Shown: positions 34,148-45,108 of the stretch, in pieces
Layout: each line of letters starts with the position of its first letter
Position numbering within the stretch: the first letter of the stretch is position 1
Assembly (NCBI GenBank): GCA_907163375.1
Contig: CAJQUW010001446.1
Span: 310,001-374,000 of the forward strand
Direction of reading: 5' to 3'
Origin: Prostheceraeus crozeri
Lineage: Eukaryota > Platyhelminthes > Polycladida > Euryleptidae
DNA length: 64,000 nucleotides
Position numbers and translations under genes: made by a program
Notes under the pieces: generated by a model
The model's database searches: none
The model's input: only the letters and a program-made list of their open reading frames with translations
What the model was told of the DNA's origin: nothing

Positions 34148-34630
34148 ATGACAGGCATTTACAGTAGACCATCATATCAGAGCGGTTATCCCGTGTTTGT
34201 TGGAGGTAGACGACACGTTGGAGGAGGCATATTTGGTGCACTAAGACGTATCGTTCTTCCAACACTCAAAAAGTATGGCGCACCAATCATGAAGCGTGTT
34301 GGAAGCAGGGCTTTAGATTTTGGTGCAAATGTTGCAGCTGATGCGCTTCAAGGTGAGGTTATCGGTGAATCTATGAAAATGCGCGCGCAGCAATCTGCCA
34401 TAGACGCATTAGATGATTTAACAAAGACGAGACGTACAGTTCGGAAGAAGCGTAGGAAGTCAAGACAAGTTGGATCCGGTCGAGTTACTAAGCAAAGACG
34501 CAGGAAAAGTAAAAAGCCGACTAGAGCAGCACGTTCTAATTCTAGACGTCGAGTGAAAACAAGAAAGCGCAAACGAAATTCCACAGCGACTAGAAACAAG
34601 TCAAAACGAAGGAAGACAACATATTTGTAG
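34148..34630 (+). CDS. Very basic core/virion protein of Polinton 1
   Basis: 160 residues. The first half has VGGRRHVGGGIFGALRR and a hydrophobic-amphipathic stretch. The second half is almost entirely Lys, Arg and Ser (residues about 95-160). This recalls adenovirus core proteins and minor virion proteins of Polintons that condense DNA or sit inside the capsid. It lies between the penton and major capsid genes, consistent with a virion role. Confidence 0.65.
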   Translation: MTGIYSRPSYQSGYPVFVGGRRHVGGGIFGALRRIVLPTLKKYGAPIMKRVGSRALDFGANVAADALQGEVIGESMKMRAQQSAIDALDDLTKTRRTVRKKRRKSRQVGSGRVTKQRRRKSKKPTRAARSNSRRRVKTRKRKRNSTATRNKSKRRKTTYL

Positions 34631-34640
34631 AGCTAATACG

Positions 34641-35880
34641 ATGCAGAGTATCAATTCGGCTTTGTGTTTCTTCGATTCTCCCCCTCATCAGACAGACATC
34701 ATTACCTCAACAATTGTAGACATAGTCCCCACAACAAATATCGATGGTAACCAACAGCCTATTCAGCTTGATATACCTGCCAATCCTCAAGATTATATTG
34801 ACTGTCAATCCATTGATTTAGAATTGTGTATACAAATTAAGAAGACTGATGGTACCAATATTGATTCAACTAAGGATAAAGTGGGATTGACAAATCTTCC
34901 TATTGCCAGTCTATTCTCAGATGTGTATTTAATATTGAATGACAAACAGATTGAAAGAGGGGATCGAGTATATCCCTATGGAGCATATATACATACAATG
35001 ACGTAATTTCAGAAGCAAGCTAAACAGTCACATTTGCAAGTTGCCGGCTGGTATGATGATCAGCAAGGGAAATTTGATGAGGCTTCAAATGGAGGTTTAA
35101 AAAAACGAATGGAATTGACAGCAGATTCAAAGGAATTATACTTGAAAGGATCTGTCTATCTTGATTTCCTTCGTCAATCTAGACATCTACTATCACAGGT
35201 TAAAATGCAAACAAAATTTATTCGTGCAAATTCTGAGTTCGCGTTAATGGCTTTTGGAGCTACAAACTATCAAATCAACATAAGTAGTGCCGTGCTCTAT
35301 GTAAGGAGAGTAACAATGAACCCGTCAGTCATCAACGAGCATGCGACAAGATTGAGGAAAAACAATGCCAATATATCCAGTTAATCACAGTGTGTTGACA
35401 AACTTCACAATTGGTGCGGGATCATCCTCACATGCCTACCCAAATCTTTTTCCCACTGCAATGCCAAAGGCGGTGTATATCACATTTGTGGAAAATGACG
35501 CATTCATTGGTGCTTTTGAAAAGAATCCATTCAATTTCCAACACTTTAATGTTAGCAAACTAGCACTCTATCAGGATGGGAAATTTGTATCTTGCAAAGC
35601 ATATGAGCCTAATTTCAAAGATGGTAAATTCGCACGTGAATATGGTTCTACTTTCACTGCCCTCAACATGTTTAATACAGATGATTCAAATGGAATTACA
35701 ATGGATATGTACAAGAATGGCTACTTCTTCATTATGTACAACCTCACAGCAGATGCAGATCTAGGTGGTGAAAGCGTAGGAGTTACAAAGCCTGGAAATC
35801 TACGACTGGAGGTATCATTTGAGTCACCTTTGAAGAAAACAATTACTTGTCTCATTTATGCTATCTATGATAACAAGAAT
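34641..35880 (+). pseudogene. Major capsid protein (double jelly roll) of Polinton 1
   Basis: The reading is interrupted. The start (INSALCFFDSPPHQTDI) and blocks PIQLDIPANPQDYIDC, LPIASLFSDVYLILNDKQI and YPYGAYIHT match the first jelly roll of Polinton/adintovirus hexon-like capsid proteins. HAYPNLFPTAMPKAV, FNFQHFNVSKLALYQDG and GYFFIMYNLTAD match the second. Trimers of this protein form the capsid shell. The gene sits between the core-protein gene and the protease, the usual morphogenetic cluster. Confidence 0.88.
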
Positions 35881-35907
35881 GAGAGACGTGACTGTCAGCT
35901 ATCAGAG

Positions 35908-36321
35908 ATGAGTAACTTAAGCAACACCGAAATCTTGAGGAAAATGGGGAAAGCTCTTCCCTACTCCAAGACAATATTTCTTGATGTCTCTTCTAAAGAT
36001 AATTTACCTGATTCAATTCCTTTCTATCCTTGTTCGCTTATCATCAATACGGATACCAACTATGTTCCCGGAAAACATTGGATTGCTGTATACATCAATC
36101 GTTATAAAGTTGCCGAATATTTTCACTCTCTTAATCTACCTCGCTTACATGATATCGCATTATGGATGAACAGGTTCTCCTGGACTGTTAGGAAAGTGAC
36201 ATCGTTCCCACTTCAAAGTAATACATCTCTAATGTGCGGTGGCTATGTACTCTATTTTGTCAGCGAGAGACCATTGAAAAATAACTGTAAAAGTGCTTTG
36301 GCACTATTTTCAAAAAACTGA
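35908..36321 (+). CDS. Adenain-like maturation cysteine protease of Polinton 1
   Basis: About 137 residues from the Met at 35908. It shows LIINTDTNYVPGKHWIAVY (catalytic His in GKHW), the AEYFHSL strand, and PLQSNTSLMCGGYVLYF, where Gln and Cys fill the oxyanion and nucleophile positions of Ulp1/adenain-fold proteases. In adenoviruses and Polintons this enzyme cuts capsid-associated proteins during maturation. An AATAAA site follows at about 36367. Confidence 0.85.
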   Translation: MSNLSNTEILRKMGKALPYSKTIFLDVSSKDNLPDSIPFYPCSLIINTDTNYVPGKHWIAVYINRYKVAEYFHSLNLPRLHDIALWMNRFSWTVRKVTSFPLQSNTSLMCGGYVLYFVSERPLKNNCKSALALFSKN

Positions 36322-36477
36322 TAAAAATGATGTAATTCTTACTAAATATGTTGAAACAGTTTTGAAATAAAGTTTTATGTTGTATCATTAACTTGCTCTC
36401 TTTTTTCCAAAACAAGGGTTTATAAGGAAAACAAAAACATGCTCATATTTCATTATCTATTCACATATATACAAAAT

Positions 36478-37270
36478 CTACAATTTGGTTTTCATGAAAC
36501 ATTTTTTCAAATCACATATCATGGGAGGTACATCACTTATGTCTTTGATGCCGGTTATCACAATCTTTCCATTATGGAACACATGAACATGATATGGATG
36601 CCAGTTAGTCAATTGAGCTGCTGGAACTAACTCCACTTCATAAGTTAGATTATGTGATGATGTAACTTTACGGAAGTCATAGTGATAGTGTAATTCACAT
36701 AACACGGTCATTGTCTTCACTTTCCAATCAGATAATGAATCACCAAGTAAATGTTCCAAAGTTAAGTGTAGATATGAGAGATCACCCTCCATGACCCTTC
36801 CAATACATTGGATTGTTCCATTTGGAAAGAATAGGATAGTGAGAGATTTATCCTTCCTCTGAATCCTCCATGTTAACATTGAGGGTCTTCCAAGATGTAA
36901 GCTCGTTGTCGGCTTCAATTTGCGTTTTATCAGTAACCATTGTTTTCGGTTGGGTATATTCCTCTCGATCTCTTGTAGATTGAGTTTTGACTTTGCTTTT
37001 GTAGTTAACATCCGATTTACAACTTCCAACCGTTTGATGTCCTCCATCTTTAATGAATGACGTTATCTGTGGTAGCATCTCCGTTGTAAAGGTTTCCCAT
37101 GTGACGTCACTGAAACGAAAAAATCGATATTCAACATCTTCCCGCTTTGGTGAGCAGACGTATAGTTTGACTGTTGAATCACACTCTATCCATACCTTGT
37201 CATCGAGAGGAATCTTGATCCGAGTCTTATGGTTGCCAATGAGATCCGCAAAGTCTTTCAGTGAAGGCAA
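36478..37270 (-). pseudogene. TATA-binding-protein-like gene of Polinton 1
   Basis: Minus-strand reading in two overlapping frames, so interrupted. The downstream part has two repeats of the TBP saddle pattern. The first is SMLTWRIQ...SLTILFFPNGTIQCIGR. The second is YEVELVPAAQLTNW...VHVFHNGKIVITGI, compared with YEPExFPG...LLIFxSGKxVxTGxK in TBP. The upstream part (KIPLDDKVWIEC, YRFFRFSDVTWETF) is unidentified. TBP places RNA polymerase at TATA boxes, and the genes of this element carry TATATAAGG boxes. A self-encoded TBP relative would fit a virus that steers transcription of its own genes. Identity is from sequence pattern only. Confidence 0.6.
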
Positions 37271-37690
37271 TGAGTCAATACTAATGCAAACGCCACTATG
37301 TTTTCAAACACTATTTGCTATTGAATGACGAAATGCTATTCTTTTAGAATTTGTTATGTGAACGTTTTGGACGTCACTAAGTTTCCATGTTCTTATGTAA
37401 TGAGGCATGTTCCGAAAGCTATGTTTCAAATTTGAGTTTAATGTTTGCCTAAAGTTTGTTATTATATTAGCTCAACATATCGGAATGATGTTGAGTACAA
37501 ATTCTTCACATATTCATTCACATTAGGACTACCTATTTATTAGTAATCATTTCTACATATCGGAAAGATGTAGAAATTTCAATTTTTGTAAGACTTCTTA
37601 TGTATTAGTAAGTGTTGCTACATGTCGGAAGATGCAGCAATCGCAAGATCTATTACAAGTGGAATATTATATTGTTTTTATTTAGACTTA
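37271..37690. other. Intergenic region with three hairpins sharing one loop
   Basis: Three stem-loops at 37471-37495, 37549-37577 and 37615-37640. The stems differ (CTCAACAT, ATTTCTACAT, TTGCTACAT with their complements) but each closes with CAT/ATG. Each carries the loop ATCGGAATG, ATCGGAAAG or GTCGGAAG. Changed stems with a constant loop indicate selection for structure. They lie between the 3' end of the polymerase gene and the 5' end of the TBP-like gene, both on the minus strand. Confidence 0.75.
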
Positions 37691-40600
37691 TTCTACATCA
37701 CCTGTGACAGGAAGGCATCTCCTTCTCTTCGACGGTGGGGGAAGACCTAGGCTGTAGTGTCCATATGGTAATGATAAATTTTTATCCAGCCAACAGCGCT
37801 TATCCTCCCAAAGTGAAAGACCTCGCTTCCTAAATGATTTTGTGCTAACTATGTGATTTTTTGAATTTATAATTGTCATATCTTCAGTTGTATCATTCTC
37901 ACTATAATAGACACTACTATAGTCATTATGTTTCAATTTTTTAACTGCTGCTCTCTGAATTCCTTTTGCACGTTTGATGCTATGATTCGTAGAGTCTAGA
38001 TATTTCATTGAATACTTTTTCGGTTTTAGTAGGATCATTTCCTCAAGCAACTTTCCAGCACACTCATCCTTAAAACAACCTAATCTAGCTTTGGTTGTAG
38101 TTGAGTATAGTCGGTGATGACTGTCATAGTTTGAAGAGTCAAACTTTTCAACGAAGTATAGAAGTATATCTTCCAGACGGACAGATGGTGATGTGTATAA
38201 ACATAGGAAGAAACTGTCGGTATCACCTCAACAAAGCCGCGTTTTATTTATCAGTGGACAGCCTTTTAGGTCATTGTAATATAATTGATACATTTCCAAC
38301 TTACTATAATCAAGTACTGCTTGACCAACATATATTAATTTATTTAAAACTATTGAAGGTTTGTACATTTCCATACCAACCAGATCTTCATCAAATATTT
38401 TGTGTTGAACATAGAGAGGATGATTTGACAATTTCAGTAGTTGTTTCTCATTGTTAACTAGTTTAAATTTTTTCCTTCTCCTTACATTTTCCATTGTTTT
38501 ACCATATAAAGAATTATTTTTCAATTTGTAGAATGACTTTTCGAAGTCAGTATTTGATTGAGCCCTCTTTTGAGAGTTCATATCAATGTACGTTTTTAAC
38601 CAAGGCTTTTGTGTGAATTTTATGCCACTATGAATCTTCTTGATTCTCATGCCCATGGTCAAGTAAAATTTTAAAATTGAGTAGTGGACTACATAGTTTT
38701 CCCTATCAAATTGATGGAGCAGAAGTTTCTTGATAGAAGAAAAATGTGTATTTGGTCTTACTTTTTCATATAGATTTTTCATATAGTGTGAAAACATTCT
38801 CTTTTCAATCATCTGCATTTCTGGAGCTAATGGGAAATCGGCAGTGTCATCATGAATGGCTGCAGGATACTCTAAATCTAAATCAAAAATGTAGCCGATT
38901 TCACCATCATCATCTATATTTTGAACATTTTCTTCATTTAAAAAATTATCTAATTCACTTTCATTCAACCATTTGAAATTTGAGTGGGGTAGATTTCTAC
39001 TGAGTGAAGAACCGTAAAGGTTATTAACATCTAAGTAGGTCAAATGTCGACTTTCATGTATATTATTTCCTAATTCTTCAATGCGTGCACGCGCTCGATG
39101 AATGTTGGTGAAAGTCATACCCCCTCTAATTCCTCGTTCAAATAGATTGTACATATTTTCATCTTGTATGTAGTGTGGGGGATCATCGGAAGAGAAATTT
39201 AGTGCTGAGGTAAAGCTGAGATGTGGGAGACTGACAAAATGTACAGGGTCGACTTCATCCTCACGTTGACTCAATGCTCTAAACACTTCAAATATGTCTG
39301 CCAACAATAAGACATCTAACTTCAGATATGCCAGCATGTAATCACCAAATGTGCTACAATTAAATTCAATCCACGCCTTGTTAGCGTGTTCATATTCACT
39401 ATCGGAACAGTGCTCACGAGTAAGATCATTATAGAATTCAAATTGTGGTGGTAGACAGTCTTCCGTCAGCGTGTTTAAGTTTTTGAAGTATGAATATGGA
39501 AACACTCCCTTCTGATATAAAACATTATCACTTAATTGTGGAAATTCTACCCTTAATGTCTCTACATGCTCATACGTTTGCAAGCCCTTGGCTAATTCAC
39601 TCAAGGATGCACTTAGAAATTGATATGAGTGATATGAGTCAAAGAATTTTAGTTTAAAGTATACTGTCTTCCTTTTGTATTCATTTACAGGGACACTGGC
39701 GGATAAAGTTATATATTTTTCAGCAGTTGCTGCTACAACATCTAATTTCCAAGACTTCATTCTTCCAATCGCTTTATAGCAAACGATGTGACTATCATAA
39801 TTTTTAAAATTGTGGAGAAATATGGGGAGCTCCCGTCTGTTAAGTCTTAACCGGAGATTGCATTTCCTACATAATGTTTGTCTATATCGTCCGGTGATAT
39901 GATCATGATCACGAACTTTTATGACTTCATCGCTGAATTTCGATTTACATTTGTTGCAACATTCTGCATTCTCATGGCTTGCTTTTTCATCCGCTGACAG
40001 TGACATTGGCTGACTAGTTGTTGCACATTTGTTGTCATATAAGTCTTGGGCTACAGTTTATAAGTGGTGCAAGAAACTAATAATGCAATTTTCTCCCTCA
40101 AAGAGGTAATACTTGTTTTCAAATTTCGATTGAATGGCATTATGCCAGACATGATAAGCTCCAATGGCCGCGGGTTTATGTATTTTATTATCAATGTAGC
40201 ACTCTATATCTGCATAAATTACTAAAGGAGGACTTAGTTGATATTCCATGCTACTTGTTAGTACTTTTAGATCCGATGGCATTTTTTCTATTTGTGCTTT
40301 TCCTCGAATACAAAACTGGAAGTGTCGTTCTAGTGTTGTCTTATATGTGAATGACTGAGTGCATCTTTCGCAGAAGTATCTATGTCTTTTTAAAGTTCTC
40401 CTATACAATCTTGACAGCTTTGGAATTCCACAATAGTGTGCTACTCCATTGTTTAGAATTAGCAAAATATTAACCGTTTGCCTACCAGTAAAGTTACTAT
40501 TGTAACGAACACCTTTGATTCCATTTTCATAAAAGTGAATGCTAATTTTAATATCATTATTTTTCTCAAATTTTGGAATATCTTTGATTGATACTGGTGT

Positions 40601-41554
40601 GGAAATGCCTTCCATATTTAGCTCAGATGTCCACTCACTATATGATTTTACTTCATTCCTTGAATAAGGTACTTCATTATAATGCAATATTGATAAAACT
40701 GCATATAGGAAGCAATCATTTGCATTTGAATTAACATTAATGACAGCTTTAGAGTTTTTTAACTTCTTTGGTAGAGGAAATGATTGTCCACCTGACAGTA
40801 TTGGACTTGTTATTACATTGAACTCTACATTTTGTACATCATCTATAATCCAATTGCTACCCTTTTTTGTGAAGGCTTCAATATGATTTATTAGACTATT
40901 TAGATGATCCTGAAACCAAGCATCATAGTCATAAATATAGTTTGAGGATGATGAGGTAAAGTGTGCGAGAAAAGTTTCTTCTTCTTGAGGATTAGAACGG
41001 ACATAACGAATTTGTGCAATCAGACGACCGCGCAATTGATAGCTCCTTAGTAAGTCAGACACTAAATTCCCTAACATGGAACGCATGCTTTCTAAGAATG
41101 ATGTTATGTCCACAGTAGGTGTTGTTGGTGTGATATCATACACACGTGCATGGCCATTGAGTGCGCTTTCGCTGAGACTAACAGTTCCATAGTTATTATG
41201 CATATTCATCTCACTATTTGTATTATGTACATTCATATGCTGTTGAAATCTACTTATAGAGTTATACGTTTTGCCACACCGAGAGCAGTATTGCATAAAG
41301 TTTTGCATGCTACTTGAAGCGCTGGTTGTTGGCTTAGAAGTAGATCTATTTTGATTATTTGAATTTGACTCTGTTATGCTATCATTCGGTTTATTATTGC
41401 ATACAAGTTTATGTCTCTTATGATTATCTATCCTATTCGTCTTATATGGACACTTGCTACATTGATACGTTTTTCCTAACTTACAAAATTTTTCATGACG
41501 TTGCAAATTGCCTATGAGAGTAAATACTTTTCCACACTTGGTACAGACAACCAT
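37688..41554 (-). pseudogene. Protein-primed DNA polymerase B with N-terminal C2H2 fingers (Polinton 1)
   Basis: Minus-strand reading, interrupted. It begins with three C2H2 fingers (CTKCGKVF...HEKFC, CSKCPYKT...HKLVC, CSRCGKTY...HMNVH). The N-terminal domain usual for Polinton polymerases follows (NDCFLYAVLSILHYNE; HYCGIPKLSRLYR; CERCTQSF). The exonuclease has YADIECYID and FLHNFKNYDSH. The polymerase has YLDVNNLYG (motif A), KNNSLYGKTMENVR (motif B) and DTDSFF (motif C), then KPKKYSMK. It would copy the element from a protein primer bound at the inverted ends. Confidence 0.92.
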
Positions 41555-41583
41555 GATTATTGATGAGGATTGAAATTAGCAAG

Positions 41584-41593
41584 CCCTTATATA
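41584..41593 (-). promoter_or_regulatory. TATATAAGGG promoter of the polymerase gene
   Basis: On the minus strand TATATAAGGG lies about 30-40 bp before the ATG at 41554. Confidence 0.6.
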
Positions 41594-41967
41594 CATCTAC
41601 CATCTAATGACGTCAGCGTCATCACCAGCCAATACCATATGTTCCGATCTGTTGTAAAGAGAAAACACATAAAATTTTCAGTAATTAATTTTTCAAAGAA
41701 AAAAAGTCAAAGCCTAACACATTTCACAATACCATTGTGATACAACTTCAAGTGGCTGCAGCTTTCACTGCAGCCACCCAAGTCGTCCATCCTCGTTAGA
41801 CGCACCTTTCTAATGGCATTGTCTCTGCACTCGATGTGCACCAATGTTTATTTGTCGTGCCTCTGAATGTTGGTCACTTGCGAGGCCAACAGGAGGTTTG
41901 ATTGAGTTATATTTTGTAAGGACTCAACCAAACCTCTGTTGTCCTCCATGAGCTGAGCCTCACGAGC
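41594..41967. other. Intergenic between polymerase and spliced gene
   Basis: A short AT-rich part and a CTGCAGCTTTCACTGCAG near-palindrome around 41757-41776. No coding signal. Confidence 0.4.
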
Positions 41968-43652
41968 CTAGGACTCCCTCAGACGCTTTTGGCAACGGCG
42001 TAGTTTGGAGTAAATGTCTTCCTCAGTCGTTGCGTCGAGGTCGACATCATACTCTCGCACTGGGAGAGGGGCCTTTGGAACTGTAGCAGGAGCTGTGGCG
42101 GGGATAGGAGGTGTCGCGGAGGAAGGAGCTGCGGCTGGGATCGGAGGTGACGGAGAGGAAGGAGCTGCGGGCGTTGGAGGGGGTGGAATCGGAGGTGTCG
42201 GACAAGAAGGAACTGCGAGCGATAGAGGACGCACAGGGGATGGAGGAGCAAGCGTCATCATCGGGGACAGCGGCAGGCGGACGCTCCAGCTGGGGGATGC
42301 CCGGATGTGGCTGAAGGACACCTCTTCCTGTGAGGCACACATGACGGACTCCTGTAAACAAAGGAAACAATTGTTTATTAGGATAATTGTCAACAAAGTA
42401 AGTTTCAAAATGTTTTAATAGAAAATTCTACACTGAAGCAGTTAACCAAGCTTCATACTTACATTAGTAACAGATTCATCGTCATCATCGGATGACGATG
42501 TTGGAGAATCGTCGGATGAGGATGATGTTGCAGAATCCTCGGATGAGGATGATTCGCGTATGGAGTAGGGCCTCTCCTCATTGTCCTCAAGGGACGTGGT
42601 TGTCGCTGGCGTGCTTAAAAAGCTCCTATGCTTTTTAAGGGATAGAGATCGCACAGCCTGCAGCGGAAAAATGTGACAATATGTTTATATAAAGAGATAG
42701 ACATAGACAGGTTTTCAAGGTGTTGTTGTTGTCTGTTATCTGGGCGTAGACCACAGCAATCACACTTACGGGGCTAGAGGCCAGTTTTCTTCCTGGGGAA
42801 TTCCCTCGAGGCAGCTTCGGGCATGTGGGGATTGATTGAACACTTGGAAACAGCTAAAAAAGAGATTCATATTTGATTTCTTCTTAGAAACTATTAAGCA
42901 AATTAATTTGTTACCTTTCGCAAGTTTTCCACCACATTTCCATCTTCAAACCCGACTGTCATCGCTTGAGGTGGTTCAGTCTGAAATGTTTTAACAACAG
43001 TGATTTAATTATGCATATGAATAATAACCCAAGTAAATAGATTCTCACATCTTTAACGATGAGTTTTTTCTGCACCAACATCTTTGTCTTCTTCGGTGGG
43101 GGCATCACCAAATCCTGAAATGTGTTAACAACGAATTTTTTTTAAGCTAAAGGAAGCAGTACTTTTTGTCAACTGTGAGTCAATTGTCCGTTCAAGTTAG
43201 CATTTAGAATTGACTGTACTTACCTCGAAATCACTCAAAGTCTCATCAATAAATTCTGGAGACTTGGGGACTTTCTTAGGTACTCGGGACTTGGGGGCTT
43301 TCTTTGCCTCAGGCTCGTTCACCTGTGAGAGCACGCCTTCAGTCGGCCTTTCCTTGTTAAATAGCCTCTCCAATTTCTTTTTCTCTGCCTTGGAGGTAAG
43401 GTTGATGCCTTTCCGGCCATTCCGTTGGGCACAGGGCGTGTGTTTGGCAATGAAGGCTTTTGCTGAGTCGCTGTTGACCTTGTCGTTGCTCCTCTCATAT
43501 GTCTTGCAGGTTAAGCAATAGAGGTACGTGAAATCCTCTTTGAATATGCAGTCTTTGTGACCACTCTTGTTGGCATGTCAAACAGGCAGTCGGCATGTTT
43601 CACAGTAGTGAAAGATCAGCCGTTGTCGCGCAATACTTTCTTGTCGGACCAT
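41968..43652 (-). CDS. Spliced six-exon gene carried by Polinton 1
   Basis: Minus-strand exons with clean GT-AG ends: 43224-43652, 43049-43114, 42915-42980, 42770-42853, 42463-42657 and 41968-42351. Every junction falls between codons (phase 0), and the small exons are 66, 66, 84 and 195 bp. The first exon encodes paired Cys motifs (HYCETC, YLYCLTC) like a zinc-binding domain. The middle is basic (PPPKKTKMLVQKK), then Ser/Asp-rich and acidic. The last exon is Pro/Ala-rich and ends in EEDIYSKLRRCQKRLRES, possibly a short coiled coil. The make-up suggests a DNA- or chromatin-binding regulator. About one break is present. No family is recognised. Confidence 0.65.
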
Positions 43653-43654
43653 TT

Positions 43655-44400
43655 CTATATAGGAAAAAAATTGATTATAATTTAATCTCTTGTTAAACGA
43701 GAACGCATTTATATACCATCAACAAGGCTCTATTAAGTGCTACTTTCATATTGGAGAAATCTGAGAAAGAAATAAAATTTGAAGTTGAAATTGAAACCGA
43801 AAGTCGAAAATTAGATATATATTCGAAAAGGGTTTGCTCATAAGAAGAGTTGAAATTTGGAAACAGCTGATTTAAAATTATTTAATTTCGAAATTAATTT
43901 AATGGAATGAAAATGAGATTTCGAAAATTTCAACCAATCCTCAATTTGTTTAATTAAACAAGCTTGAATTTTATACATCTGTTAGCAGATGACAGACTGA
44001 ATATTTAAAATGGATGAAGGCTTTATTTAGGTATCTTTTATTTATAAACAAACTGTGAAAATCTTGTTGATTTAAATACACTTACATTTAAACTGATATA
44101 TTCAGTTTCTCGCTCAATGACTTAATTTAGGATGAAAAATTAAAAAAAACATGGTTAATAATGTAACATAAAGTGTTCCTATCCTAAAATCCAAGCCTCT
44201 ATATTTAAAACTATTTGGTTATAAGAACTTAATAATGTTTCTACTCCCGAATATCCTATAAAGTATGACAACATGGTAGTGAAACTCACTTCAGAATTGT
44301 AGTACGAATCGGAGAACGGAGGAACGAAGAACGACGTCTGCTATGAACACTGAATTATTTGAAAATGAGTGAAAATTCGTTGTGTGCAACTTCTTTATAT
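43655..44400 (-). promoter_or_regulatory. Leader and promoter of the spliced gene
   Basis: AT-rich. On the minus strand ATATATAAAG (44392-44402) is followed by a leader and a possible donor CTGAA|GTGAGT near 44289, which could join to the acceptor before 43654. This implies an untranslated first exon. Confidence 0.45.
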
Positions 44401-44885
44401 ATGAAATTGACAAAGCAACTATGAACAAAGACCTTATGACATCACATCCTGGAATTGGTACGGTCAAACAAAAATTGATAACTCAAACAAAAAATCAAAC
44501 AGCTGGTTTATTTTTAAACTTAGAAATGGAAGTGCCATCAAATGTGTTGAAAGATTTCTACATGTAAACAGTATAGTGAATTCAAAGTAATATGAAGTGA
44601 TGGACTGATATATTACTTTGATATACATGTTATTATTAATAGTCATATAATGATTGATATTTGAAGATATAAAACGTGTGATTTGAATAGAACATTAAAA
44701 TTTGAATTAAGCGCTAAATTTCGAAAATTCAAATTTCGCGCCAAAAATTTAAATAATCAAATTTAATGACGTGAATTTTAAGATATCATATGCTTGAATT
44801 GCTTGAAATTGTAAATTTCAAATTCCGCGCCAAATTTCGAAAATTCAAATTTCGCGCTAAAATTTAAATAATCAAATTTAATGAT
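44401..44885. repeat. AT-rich region with a duplicated TTCGAAAATTCAAATTTCGCGC block
   Basis: A block containing TTTCGAAAATTCAAATTTCG, then CGC and AAATTTAAATAATC, occurs twice, at about 44714-44764 and 44834-44883, with ATTCCGCGCC words between. No gene is seen. Confidence 0.7.
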
Positions 44886-44920
44886 GAGGGTTAGGGTTAG
44901 GGTTAGGTTTAGGGTTAGGG
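44886..44920 (+). repeat. Telomere-like TTAGGG array inside Polinton 1
   Basis: GGGTTAGGG units repeat about five times with one TTTAGGG variant. TTAGGG is the telomere repeat of most animals other than arthropods and nematodes. Confidence 0.85.
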
Positions 44921-44955
44921 AAGCAAGAAGAGTATCTATGGCACCCGGAACCCAT

Positions 44956-45036
44956 GGGTAAATAAATTTTCGAAAATTTATTTACCCTATAATCCGAAAA
45001 ATTTCGAGGGCGCGAAGCGCCCGAGAAATTTTGAGG
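44956..45036. repeat. Two adjacent palindromes
   Basis: Bases 44956-44987 form a 32-bp perfect palindrome (GGGTAAATAAATTTT and its complement). Next to it, near 45000-45034, AAATTTCGAGGGCGC-GAA-GCGCCCGAGAAATTT is a near-perfect palindrome with a GC-rich centre. Confidence 0.85.
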
Positions 45037-45071
45037 CTCCCTCCGCCCTCCGCCGTGTATGAAGTGTATGA

Positions 45072-45108
45072 AGGTCAAAGGTCAAGGTCAGGTCTAAGGT
45101 CAAGGTCA
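45072..45108 (+). repeat. Cluster of five AGGTCA half-sites
   Basis: AGGTCA occurs five times in 37 bp: one pair spaced by one base (DR1), two immediate tandem pairs (DR0), with AGGTCT between. AGGTCA is the nuclear-receptor half-site. It could equally be a small satellite. Confidence 0.7.

Noticed and set aside
36848-37270. PC4-like single-strand DNA-binding domain in the upstream part of the TBP-like reading
   Set aside because: Only scattered hydrophobic positions agree. The defining basic and beta pattern is not convincing.
42014-42418. Gly/Ala-rich plus-strand frame
   Set aside because: It is the antisense of the Pro/Ala-rich last exon of the spliced gene, which has splice sites and a coherent junction phase.
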